A DNA stretch of 9,489 bases from positions 1 through 9,489 of the forward strand of contig JABDKK010000068.1 of NCBI GenBank assembly GCA_013002265.1. The letters are read 5' to 3'. The notes below the pieces were generated by a model that was not told where the DNA came from, did no database searches, and saw nothing but the letters and a program-made list of their open reading frames with translations. Origin of the DNA: Candidatus Nitrosopumilus sp. GTDB taxonomy: Archaea > Thermoproteota > Nitrososphaeria > Nitrososphaerales > Nitrosopumilaceae. The position numbers and the translations under genes were made by a program. Below are positions 1 to 7,010 of the stretch, piece by piece (position 1 is the first letter of the stretch; each line of letters opens with the position of its first letter).

Positions 1-2055
1 CTGTATGTGTAACTTGTCAAGCTCTGCACTGAATTTTGAGCGGTCTTCTGCTCTATCAACATCTTTTGCACTTGTTCCCATAATATTCACCCCGTGTTGT
101 GCAAGACCAGGAGTCAGATTATTTGCAGTTTGTCCACCAACACAAGTAATGACACCTTTTGGGTTTTCAAACTCGGTAATATCTAATAGCCTCTCTTGAG
201 TTAGTTCTTCAAAGTATAACCGTGTACAAATATCATAATCAGTGGATACTGTCTCAGGATTACAATTTACAACAGAGATATGTTTTTCCCCATTTTCTTG
301 AAGACCCCAAACCATGTTGACTGTACCCCAATCAAACTCAACACTGCTTCCAATTCTATAGGGACCAGCACCAACTACAACAATTCCTTCCTCATCTTTT
401 GGAACTATTATATCATGAGAGTTTCCTCCATATGTAAGATAAAGATAGTTTGTTACTGCTGGCCATTCAGCGGCTAGTGTATCAATCTGTTTTACAGATG
501 GAACCACACCTAGATTCTTTCGTAAATCACGTATTTCATCAGGAGTTTTCTCCTTTATTCTTGCAATCTGCTTGTCTGAGAATCCCATCTTTTTTGCTTG
601 CCACATCACAGATTCATCTAGATCAGATTTTTTTAGTTTTGATTCAGTATTTACGATGTTTTGTATTTTCTCAATAAACCATGGATCAATTGCAGATAGT
701 TTGTATATTCTATCCACTGGAATTCCCATCTTCAATGCAATTGCAACATTATACAATATTTGATCATCATGGTGTGAAAGTTTGTATTCAATTTCTTCTT
801 CATCATAGGATTTTCCATTTGAACGATTCAGAACTAGTCCATCATTTCCAATGTCTAGCATTCGAATTGCTTTTTGCAAAGATTCTTCAAAAGTTCTACC
901 AACTGCCATAACTTCACCAACTGATTTCATAGTAACACCAAGATTTCTGTTAACAAGTTCAAACTTTGCAAAATCCCATCTAGGATGCTTACATACAACA
1001 TAATCAAGTGAGGGCTCAAAGCATGCAGTAGTACTTTTTGTAATTCTGTTTACAAGTTCAGATAGATTATATCCCAATCCAATCTTTGCAGACATGTATG
1101 CAAGAGGATAACCAGTTGCTTTGCTTGCAAGGGCAGAAGAACGTGAAAGTCGAGGATTTATTTCAATAGCAACATATCTATCTGAATCAGGAGATAAGGC
1201 ATACTGAATATTGCATTCGCCAACTATTCCAACATGTTTTGTTGCACGTAGTGCTGCAGTACGAAGCATATGGTATTCATGATTATCAATTGTCTGCGAT
1301 GGTGCAACTACAATATTATCACCAGTATGAACTTTCATCGATAGAACGTTTTCCATGTTACAAACAATGACGTTGTTTCCATCATAGTCCTGCATTACTT
1401 CATATTCAATTTGTTTCCAGTGTCCAATGTACTCTTCAATTAGAACTTGCCCAACAAGACTTGCTTTTAGGCCTCTCTCGACAATCTCATGTAGTTCAAT
1501 TTCATTATGAGCAATTCCCCCACCTCGACCTCCCAGGGTATAGGCAACTCGAATAATCACAGGATACTCTAGTTCTCGGGCTATCTTTTTTGCATCCTCA
1601 AAGTTTGTGACAGTCTTGCTTTTGAGCACAGGTACGTTTGCTTCCTTCATGGAATCCTTGAATAGTTGTCTATCTTCGGTGTTCTTGATGCCTGGAATCT
1701 GAGTTCCAAGAACATTTACATCATATTTTTTGAGTATTCCTGCTTCTTCTAGCTTTACACCACAATTCAGAGCAGTTTGTCCACCATATGCAAGCATGAT
1801 TCCATCAGGTCTTTCTTTTTCAATTATAGATTCTACATACTCTGGATTCACTGGTAGAAGATACACTTGGTCGGCAAATCGTGTATCAGTCTGTATGGTA
1901 GCAATATTTGGATTAATTAACACACTTTTAATTCCGTCTTCATGTATTGCCTTTAGACACTGACTACCAGAATAATCAAATTCTCCGGCCTCACCAATTT
2001 TAATTGCTCCGCTTCCCAGTACAAGAATTTTCTTTAGTGATTCGTTTTTTGGCAA
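1..2055 (-). CDS. carB: Carbamoyl phosphate synthetase large subunit (partial, C-terminus beyond window)
   Basis: The large subunit uses two ATP, bicarbonate and ammonia (channelled from CarA) to make carbamoyl phosphate for pyrimidine and arginine synthesis. The frame is open from a TTG at 2055-2053 to the left edge, giving 685 of about 1070 expected residues. The N-terminus reads MPKNESLKKILVLGSGAIKI, followed by GEAGEFDYSG, the standard start of the first ATP-grasp half. Farther on, GGQTALNC, a glycine-rich GGRGGG loop and NPRLSRSSALASKATG (about residues 301-320) are visible. The second half opens near residue 553 with GAGPYRIGSSVEFDWG, and the window ends inside its ATP-grasp domain, so the allosteric domain is not seen. 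TTG is chosen because it restores the family N-terminus MPK and has GGAG 7 nt upstream, inside the end of carA. carA ends one base before it, so the two are co-transcribed. I found no frameshift in the lines I translated. Confidence 0.97.
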   Translation of the reverse strand, partial: MPKNESLKKILVLGSGAIKIGEAGEFDYSGSQCLKAIHEDGIKSVLINPNIATIQTDTRFADQVYLLPVNPEYVESIIEKERPDGIMLAYGGQTALNCGVKLEEAGILKKYDVNVLGTQIPGIKNTEDRQLFKDSMKEANVPVLKSKTVTNFEDAKKIARELEYPVIIRVAYTLGGRGGGIAHNEIELHEIVERGLKASLVGQVLIEEYIGHWKQIEYEVMQDYDGNNVIVCNMENVLSMKVHTGDNIVVAPSQTIDNHEYHMLRTAALRATKHVGIVGECNIQYALSPDSDRYVAIEINPRLSRSSALASKATGYPLAYMSAKIGLGYNLSELVNRITKSTTACFEPSLDYVVCKHPRWDFAKFELVNRNLGVTMKSVGEVMAVGRTFEESLQKAIRMLDIGNDGLVLNRSNGKSYDEEEIEYKLSHHDDQILYNVAIALKMGIPVDRIYKLSAIDPWFIEKIQNIVNTESKLKKSDLDESVMWQAKKMGFSDKQIARIKEKTPDEIRDLRKNLGVVPSVKQIDTLAAEWPAVTNYLYLTYGGNSHDIIVPKDEEGIVVVGAGPYRIGSSVEFDWGTVNMVWGLQENGEKHISVVNCNPETVSTDYDICTRLYFEELTQERLLDITEFENPKGVITCVGGQTANNLTPGLAQHGVNIMGTSAKDVDRAEDRSKFSAELDKLHIQ

Positions 2056-2056
2056 T

Positions 2057-3196
2057 TTAATTCTCCATTAAACGCCTAAGCTCTTCAAAAACGAATTTGC
2101 AATCAAAAGGACCAGGTGCGGCTTCGGGATGAAATTGTACTGCGATACATTTTTGTTTTTTATGTTTAATTCCTTCAACTGTTTTATCGTCTGCATTTGT
2201 AAACCATAGTTTAAAATCAGATTTTTCTAATGACTCAGGTGTAATTCCATAACCATGATTCTGACTAGTTACATAAACTTGATTATTTTCTAAATTAACA
2301 CATGGTTTATTTTGTCCACGATGTCCATATTTTAGTTTATAAGTTTCCGTATTTCCTGCAATTCCAATTATTTGGGCACCTAAACAAATACCAAGTGTTG
2401 GAACATTATTTTCAATTAATTTCTTAGCTGTATCAATTGTGTCAGGACATTTTTGTGGGTCTCCAGGTCCACTACTAAGTACAACTCCATGAGGTTTGTA
2501 AGACATAATTTTTTCATAAGGAGTATTCCATGGAAGTAAGATTGCTTTATAGCCTAATTCTCGAACATTTCTCAATATTGCATTTTTTGCACCTGTGTCA
2601 ACAACAACAATTGTTTTGTCACCATTACCATAAACTCGTTCTTCTTTAGTGGATACTGAATCCATGAATTGTTCAGAATCATAATGAGTCGCAGAAGATA
2701 GTTTTTTTTTGACTTTTTCCACATCAATTTCTGAATCAGATACAACAAGTGCTGCCATCATTACACCACTTGTCCTTAGTTTCTTTGTTAGTTCCCTTGT
2801 ATCAATTCCAGAAATTCCTGGAATCTTTTCGTTATTCATCCATTCATCAAGAGTCATTGAGAGATTCCAATGGCTTGCAGTTAAAGACAACTCATGAACA
2901 ACTAATCCACGAATTTGAATTCTTTCAGATTCAAAGAATTTTGGGATTCCATCCTCATCAACTATTGAAGGATCTGGAACGCCGTAATTACCAACAAGAG
3001 GATATGTCAGAGTAAGAATTTGGCCATTATATGAGGGATCAGTTAATGCTTCTGTATAACCCACCATTCCAGTATTAAAGACAATTTCGCCAAAAACAGT
3101 AGTTGAATAGCCAAAACCTTCACCATCAAGAACAGTTCCATCACCCAAAATCAGTTTTCCAAACTTTTTTGCATGACTAGATTTCTTTGTAGTAAT
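2057..3196 (-). CDS. carA: Carbamoyl phosphate synthetase small (glutaminase) subunit; start codon uncertain
   Basis: CarA hydrolyses glutamine and passes ammonia to CarB. The secure reading frame is 363 residues from a TTG at 3148. It shows the CarA N-domain (FNTGMVGYTEALTDPSYNGQ, then TLTYPLVGNYG) and a class I glutamine amidotransferase domain. That domain has the oxyanion segment SSGPGDP, the nucleophile elbow GICLGAQ (Cys255 counted from the TTG) and VQFHPE (His340, Glu342), so the triad is intact. The TTG start would remove the first conserved beta strand. In-frame codons upstream read SSHAKKFGKLILGDG, which fits the family, but no ATG, GTG or TTG precedes them before a stop at 3230-3232. 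I therefore extend to an ATT at 3196-3194. It has GAGGG just upstream and a TATA-like TTAAAT about 30 nt further up. The extension is inference; the rest is secure. carB follows after one base. Confidence 0.93.
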   Translation of the reverse strand: MTTKKSSHAKKFGKLILGDGTVLDGEGFGYSTTVFGEIVFNTGMVGYTEALTDPSYNGQILTLTYPLVGNYGVPDPSIVDEDGIPKFFESERIQIRGLVVHELSLTASHWNLSMTLDEWMNNEKIPGISGIDTRELTKKLRTSGVMMAALVVSDSEIDVEKVKKKLSSATHYDSEQFMDSVSTKEERVYGNGDKTIVVVDTGAKNAILRNVRELGYKAILLPWNTPYEKIMSYKPHGVVLSSGPGDPQKCPDTIDTAKKLIENNVPTLGICLGAQIIGIAGNTETYKLKYGHRGQNKPCVNLENNQVYVTSQNHGYGITPESLEKSDFKLWFTNADDKTVEGIKHKKQKCIAVQFHPEAAPGPFDCKFVFEELRRLMEN

Positions 3197-3225
3197 TGTG
3201 ACCCTCGTAAAGTCCGCTTTAATAC

Positions 3226-3237
3226 AAATTTAAGTTT
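3226..3237 (-). promoter_or_regulatory. Putative TATA box of carAB
   Basis: On the minus strand this reads AACTTAAATTTG, a reasonable archaeal TATA element. Transcription would start about 25 nt downstream, near 3203. That is a few bases before the proposed ATT start of carA and well upstream of the TTG at 3148, which favours the longer CarA. Weak consensus; inference only. Confidence 0.45.
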
Positions 3238-3244
3238 TGTGAGG

Positions 3245-3262
3245 ATAAAAAATTAAAAATTC
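3245..3262 (-). terminator. T-rich terminator after cdvC
   Basis: Just after the cdvC stop, the minus strand carries two T runs (AATTTTTAATTTTTTAT). Archaeal RNA polymerase terminates at such T-rich tracts without needing a strong hairpin. With the downstream TATA-like box, it makes carAB a separate transcription unit from the cdvC operon. Confidence 0.5.
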
Positions 3263-3279
3263 TGATCGCTGATAATTAC

Positions 3280-4473
3280 TTAGAGTGCTTGGAACTCTTC
3301 GCTCCATTTATGATATGCACGGACCATTTCTAGTGAAACACTTGGTTTTCTTCTTGCCATAATATCTTTGAAATCAGATGTGGTCAATTCTCTGGGTTGA
3401 ACTGGAGTTTCACCTTCAACTGGTTCGTGATAATCAGGGGAATTGAATATCTCATGAACTGTTTTAATTTGTGCAGCTTGACAGATATCTTTAATATCGC
3501 TTGCACTGTATCCATCAAATAGTTTTGCTAGCTCAGCAGGATTGACTCTCAAATCTTTTCTAAGTGGTTGAGTATACTGTTCAAACAAGTTTTGTCTTGC
3601 TTCTTGTGTTGGCAGAGACACATAGATTCTCTTTTGGAATCTTCTCAGGAAAGGCCAATCAAGACTCCATGGTTTGTTTGTTGCGCCGATTACATATAAC
3701 ATCAAATCTTTTCCTTTGCCATTAACTCCATCCATTTCTGTTAAGAATTGGTTTTTAGTTCTAACTTCACCACCTACTTCACTATTTCTAGAACCAAGTA
3801 AGGAATCTACTTCATCAACAAATAAGATTACAGGTTTTCCTTCTTTTTCTGCATATTGTCTTGCCATTGAAAATAATTTTGATACATTTTTTTCTGCCTC
3901 TCCTAACCATTTGCTCATCATAGATGATGCATCAACATTGATGAAATATCCATCCATTTCATTAGCAGTTGCAGCAGCTAACATTGTTTTTCCGGTACCT
4001 GGTGGTCCATAGAGTAACATTCCTTTTGGCCAACCAAGAGGGAAAAGATCAGGACGTTTTGTAGGATAAACAATTGATTCACGCAGTGCACTTTTTGCTT
4101 CATCTAAACCTATCACTTGTTCCCAAGTAACATCAGGTTTTTCTTTCATAACTAATTCTTCAAAATCATTTTCGTTTTCTTGTCTCTGTACAGATGCTTT
4201 TTGCTCTTCTTCTGTAGCTTTTGGATCAACTGCAGGTTCAACTCCATGAGCCTGCTGTAAAGCGTTAATTCTATTATGATAAGAGTTACAGCGTTCTTTG
4301 TAAATTTGGTTAAGTTTGCTAGCAGGGTAAAGTTGCAGTAATTTTACCAAGGTATCAATTGCGTGCTGATAGTGCGTAATTGCCATACCACGTGCACCCT
4401 GAGAATCAAATTTTATAGCCTCAGAAGCATATTTGCTGGCGGTATTTTCTAATTCTTGTGGGGCTAAACTCAT
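3280..4473 (-). CDS. cdvC: CdvC, Vps4-like AAA ATPase of the archaeal ESCRT division machinery
   Basis: CdvC is the archaeal Vps4: an AAA ATPase that disassembles or remodels ESCRT-III (CdvB) filaments at the division neck. The 397-residue protein has the full architecture. An N-terminal MIT three-helix domain (about 1-78) is followed by a charged linker (about 80-110) and a AAA core. Walker A GPPGTGKT is at 156-163, pore-loop KWLGEAEK at 188-195, Walker B ILFVDEVD at 216-223 and sensor-1 region IGATNKPW at 262-269, with the arginine pair in FLRRFQKR at 275-282. The C-terminal helix VSLEMVRAYHKWSEEF (379-394) matches the Vps4 C-terminal helix. ATG at 4473 has AGG 8 nt upstream. It lies 9 nt after an unrecognised gene and downstream of an ESCRT-III-like gene, so it is the last gene of a three-gene operon. 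In this lineage cdvA and the canonical cdvB genes are usually elsewhere, so this linkage is notable. Confidence 0.95.
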   Translation of the reverse strand: MSLAPQELENTASKYASEAIKFDSQGARGMAITHYQHAIDTLVKLLQLYPASKLNQIYKERCNSYHNRINALQQAHGVEPAVDPKATEEEQKASVQRQENENDFEELVMKEKPDVTWEQVIGLDEAKSALRESIVYPTKRPDLFPLGWPKGMLLYGPPGTGKTMLAAATANEMDGYFINVDASSMMSKWLGEAEKNVSKLFSMARQYAEKEGKPVILFVDEVDSLLGSRNSEVGGEVRTKNQFLTEMDGVNGKGKDLMLYVIGATNKPWSLDWPFLRRFQKRIYVSLPTQEARQNLFEQYTQPLRKDLRVNPAELAKLFDGYSASDIKDICQAAQIKTVHEIFNSPDYHEPVEGETPVQPRELTTSDFKDIMARRKPSVSLEMVRAYHKWSEEFQAL

Positions 4474-4482
4474 CTCAATTAC

Positions 4483-4983
4483 CTACGCAGTATGTCCTTG
4501 AGGATTTTGTTGGTATCCTACGGTGTTAATCTCTGTAGCAAAATTGGTTAAATTAATTGCACTTGTTTCTTTCCGGTCATAATCTGGTCCATCACGATAA
4601 TTCTTTTTGAAATCAGATTTGTCTGAAATATTAGAATGCATGTCTTTTACTTTGTTAATAGAATCCTCAGCTGATAGAATTAGCTCAGAAATTTCATCAT
4701 CAAAATCAGAGATTGACGAGGAGGTCTCAGATATTATTGATACAAAATACTTTAGAATCGAGCGCATTTCTTTTTTATCAGAATATTTCCATAGAAGAAA
4801 ATCAGCAATGCCTACAATTTTGTCTAAATCATGTAATTCTTCAAAAGACAGACTCTCAATAGTTTTATCATCGGAGGGTTTTATCTCAGATAATTTTTTG
4901 TCAATTTTTGTAGAAATAGTTTTTATGCGCTCAATATCCTTTGTGAAACCATGTTTAGATTTTAGTAATGTCAAGTATTGCAT
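4483..4983 (-). CDS. Unrecognised helical protein between ESCRT-III-like gene and cdvC
   Basis: I do not recognise this 166-residue protein. It is rich in Lys, Asp, Glu, Ser and Ile and looks mainly alpha-helical. A charged helix (about 5-35) is followed by a more hydrophobic stretch with LDKIVGIADFLLWKYSDKKE (53-72) and a long Ser/Asp/Glu-rich, possibly coiled-coil segment (75-120). The polar tail (about 121-166) is probably disordered and ends NLTNFATEINTVGYQQNPQG. No signal peptide or membrane segment is seen, so it is probably cytoplasmic. The ATG at 4983 lies inside the end of the preceding ESCRT-III-like gene (13-nt overlap), and cdvC starts 9 nt after its TAG, so translational coupling is likely. 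Its position suggests a partner or adaptor of ESCRT-III or CdvC, but this is inference from context. It lacks a visible PRC-barrel, so I do not call it CdvA. Confidence 0.8.
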   Translation of the reverse strand: MQYLTLLKSKHGFTKDIERIKTISTKIDKKLSEIKPSDDKTIESLSFEELHDLDKIVGIADFLLWKYSDKKEMRSILKYFVSIISETSSSISDFDDEISELILSAEDSINKVKDMHSNISDKSDFKKNYRDGPDYDRKETSAINLTNFATEINTVGYQQNPQGHTA

Positions 4984-5528
4984 TGTTTAAGAAAGTCAAG
5001 ATTAGGGTACTGCTTTCTTATTTTAGAGTCCACAATCAATTTTACTTCATCAAATAATATAGAGGATTTTTCATTTGATTGACTAAAATCAAATCTGGCC
5101 TTTGTTAGGGCAGCAGAGTCTAAAACAACACTGCCTAAATGAACTGATAACTCAGATAGTCTATGGCTACAGTTTGGAATAATATCAAATAATTGTGCAC
5201 TGATTGTTCTAATCATCGGTATTAATGGAGGTAAAACCTCAGGAATTGTAGCAATGCCTGATATTCTTTGGGTTTGTTTTTTGATTAATAATAGTGTCTC
5301 TAGGCAAAAAGAGATAGTTTTTTCCAATTCTAAGGATTGGGTATGGGATTTGTTATCATGATCAAAACTATCTAGTAAGATTTGATTTTGTTTTTTTATC
5401 TCTTGTTTTTTCCCCCTTAGAACATCTAGAATTTGAGATAATAGGTTTACAGAATAATCTAATCTCGGAACTAGGGTTACAGAGTGAGAGATGTTTTCCA
5501 TATGCAAGGGATTACAATTTACCAACAT
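4971..5528 (-). CDS. Divergent ESCRT-III / CdvB-like protein, first gene of cdvC operon
   Basis: This reads as a divergent ESCRT-III (Snf7/CdvB-like) subunit, a filament-forming protein that Vps4/CdvC remodels. Counted from ATG 5528 (185 residues), RLDYSVNLLSQILDVLRGKK starts at 22 and opens a long helical hairpin. Then RISGIATIPEVLPPLIPMIR (88-107) and LFDIIPNCSHRLSELSVHLG (113-132) follow the pattern I recall for archaeal CdvB, in which a RLxT(V/I)xE...LAP segment leads to FPExSxEL. The C-terminal helix FDEVKLIVDSKIRKQYPNL (159-177) resembles the CdvB helix ending in KEKFPEL. The protein then stops, with no proline-rich MIM2 tail and no winged helix. The start is uncertain: TTG 5573, ATG 5528 and ATG 5501 share the frame. 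I took the first ATG because an A/T-rich TATA-like stretch lies about 27 nt upstream. The gene overlaps the next by 13 nt. The fold call rests on remembered family patterns, not a search. Confidence 0.72.
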   Translation of the reverse strand: MLVNCNPLHMENISHSVTLVPRLDYSVNLLSQILDVLRGKKQEIKKQNQILLDSFDHDNKSHTQSLELEKTISFCLETLLLIKKQTQRISGIATIPEVLPPLIPMIRTISAQLFDIIPNCSHRLSELSVHLGSVVLDSAALTKARFDFSQSNEKSSILFDEVKLIVDSKIRKQYPNLDFLKQCNT

Positions 5529-5585
5529 ACCAACAACTGGTTTTAGATTTTGTATTTGAGGACATTGTCTCAAACAAATTTGTCA

Positions 5586-5612
5586 CTACAGTTACACCGA
5601 TCTACAGATACA
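5586..5612. repeat. 11-bp direct repeat in divergent promoter region
   Basis: CTACAGTTACA (5586-5596) and CTACAGATACA (5602-5612) match at 10 of 11 positions and start 16 bp apart. They lie in the spacer between the cdvC operon and the divergent TrmB-like gene, next to the A/T-rich stretch expected to hold the minus-strand promoter. A tandem operator for the adjacent regulator is a natural guess but is unproven. Confidence 0.5.
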
Positions 5613-5687
5613 ATTTTGAATTTTTTTGAGTATTTGTGTAAAGGAATTTAGCTCTCAATTTTACCTAATAACAAATCAAGTGAATTC

Positions 5688-6848
5688 ATGGTCAATGGGC
5701 ATGCATTAACAGTAAGTTTAGAGGAATTTGGTTTGAGCAAATATGAAGCCCAAGCATACGTAGCGTTAATTTCCAAAGGAACAATTTCTGCCAGTGAATT
5801 GGCGTATTATTCAGAAATTCCTAGGACAAAAATCTATCCAACATTATTAAAACTTGAAAATAAGAAATTGGCAATTATTTCAAAGAGCAAGCCAATAATG
5901 TGTACAGCAATTGCACCTGAAGATGCTTTTGACGGAATTATTCACGAGCAGATAAACAAAGTAAACGCAATGAATTCACTAGTATCTAATCTAAAAAAAG
6001 CAAGTGAAGAAAGCAGAAAAACTAGGGGTTCTGAAGAAAAGAGATACTTTCACGTCGGTGCAAATAATGTATTAGCTCAGCTGCAAACAATGATTGAGGG
6101 TTCAAAATCTTCAATTAAAATAATGGCAGACCAATGGGGTTTTGGATTATTAGCAGAATGTAAAGAACAGCTATTGTCGGTTCTTCGCAGAAATCTCGAA
6201 GTCAAAGTACTGGCATCGCCATCACAGATTTGTTCGGAGTCATATAGAATGATTCCCGATGGTGTAGAAATTAGATCATCAGAGATTACTCAAAATTGTT
6301 TTATTTTTGATGAAGCAGAATTATTACTGATAAACAACGATAACGGAAAAGGGGCAATTTTTTCATCAACTGATATTCTAGGGTCAAACCAAGAAAGAAT
6401 GTTCTCCTCAATATGGAAGAATGCCATTAAAACAAAGGCACTTGCAGATATGACAAAAACAGAGGCACAAGAGATTTACAAAATTATCAAGACAGTTAAC
6501 GAATTGGGTTTACCATACATTCTTAATTCCTCAAGGACTTCAAAAAAATCAGAAAATGACTTGTTTAAACTACTAGAGAAGAACGGTGTTTCATTAAAGT
6601 CAAAATCACTTGATGACATAATAGAGATGATGGATGCAATAATGCAAATTACATGTTCAGGTCGTGTAAACTTTGAAGCAAATACAAAAAATATCACAGT
6701 TGAATCAAAATTAAACAGCGGGCATTCACTTCCTTGGACTTCAATATTAGACGGATGTCTTCAAAAACAAGGTTACAAAACAAGAACAGCTTACCAAAAT
6801 AATTCATCTAAAGGTGAAAGGGTTCACATTAAAATTAGTAAAATCTAG
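5688..6848 (+). CDS. TrmB-family transcriptional regulator with extra C-terminal domain
   Basis: This 386-residue protein has the TrmB layout. An N-terminal winged helix-turn-helix (about 10-78) includes GLSKYEAQAYVALISKG and the recognition-helix region IPRTKIYPTLLKLENKKLA (44-62). A helical, charged, probably dimerising linker follows (about 85-115). The effector domain (about 118-250) resembles the PLD-like TrmB domain, with KRYFHVGANNVLAQL, SSIKIMADQWGFGLL and GAIFSSTDILG visible. Classical TrmB proteins sense sugars, but the thaumarchaeal members have largely unknown ligands. The segment from about 285 to 386 is an additional alpha/beta region (DLFKLLEKNGVSLKSKSLDD, later LPWTSILDGCLQKQGYKTR) that I cannot assign. 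The ATG at 5688 is the only reasonable start. The gene is divergent from the cdvC operon across a short spacer with a direct repeat, which hints at auto-regulation or control of that operon. Cytoplasmic; target unknown. Confidence 0.9.
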   Translation: MVNGHALTVSLEEFGLSKYEAQAYVALISKGTISASELAYYSEIPRTKIYPTLLKLENKKLAIISKSKPIMCTAIAPEDAFDGIIHEQINKVNAMNSLVSNLKKASEESRKTRGSEEKRYFHVGANNVLAQLQTMIEGSKSSIKIMADQWGFGLLAECKEQLLSVLRRNLEVKVLASPSQICSESYRMIPDGVEIRSSEITQNCFIFDEAELLLINNDNGKGAIFSSTDILGSNQERMFSSIWKNAIKTKALADMTKTEAQEIYKIIKTVNELGLPYILNSSRTSKKSENDLFKLLEKNGVSLKSKSLDDIIEMMDAIMQITCSGRVNFEANTKNITVESKLNSGHSLPWTSILDGCLQKQGYKTRTAYQNNSSKGERVHIKISKI

Positions 6849-6863
6849 ATAAAATATTAAAAA
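6849..6863 (-). terminator. T-rich tract after the small RHH gene
   Basis: Read on the minus strand directly after the RHH gene's TGA, this A-rich stretch gives T runs (TTTTTAATATTTTAT) typical of archaeal termination. It also fills the 15-nt gap between two convergent genes. Confidence 0.35.
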
Positions 6864-7010
6864 TCATTTCTCAGAATTCTTTTTTGATTCTTTATAGGCA
6901 ATATATGAGATAAAATCAGATGTGCTATGAAATGGAGTGTTGCCCCTAAGACTTTTCTCAATAAACGCTGAAACTCTGATTGTTATGAGTTCGGAATTAG
7001 TCATGGCCAT
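6864..7010 (-). CDS. Small ribbon-helix-helix (CopG/MetJ-type) DNA-binding protein
   Basis: A 48-residue ORF starts at ATG 7010 (a second in-frame ATG is at 7004). The sequence ELITIRVSAFIEKSL followed by FHSTSDFISYIAYKESKK (27-44) fits the ribbon-helix-helix pattern. A short amphipathic beta strand (ITIRVS, about 9-14) is followed by one helix, a turn with the Ser-x-SDFI helix cap, and a second helix. Such proteins bind DNA as dimers through the paired strands and often act as small repressors or antitoxins. The start overlaps the end of a 35-codon ORF by 14 nt, suggesting translational coupling. It converges on the TrmB-like gene 15 nt away. A 32-bp interrupted palindrome lies upstream of this unit and may be its operator (inference). 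Its size makes it easy to miss in automatic annotation. Confidence 0.65.
   Translation of the reverse strand: MAMTNSELITIRVSAFIEKSLRGNTPFHSTSDFISYIAYKESKKNSEK
6877..6893 (+). terminator. T-rich tract downstream of the TrmB-like gene
   Basis: The plus strand reads TTCTTTTTTGATTCTTT about 30 nt after the TrmB-like stop, with a run of six T (6880-6885). It lies within the 3' coding end of the convergent RHH gene. Plausible archaeal terminator. Confidence 0.35.

Noticed and set aside
5..1963. Several plus-strand ORFs of 60-80 codons opposite carB
   Set aside because: All lie within the continuous carB frame on the minus strand, which has unmistakable CarB motifs; they are shadows.
4483..4983. 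Calling the 166-residue protein CdvA
   Set aside because: CdvA has an N-terminal PRC-barrel-like domain and a C-terminal CdvB-binding peptide; neither is visible here, and context alone is not enough.
4607..4990. A 127-codon plus-strand ORF opposite the unrecognised 166-residue gene
   Set aside because: It is a mirror of the minus-strand gene. The minus strand fits the operon direction and coupling, and the opposite ORF has no promoter or known motif.
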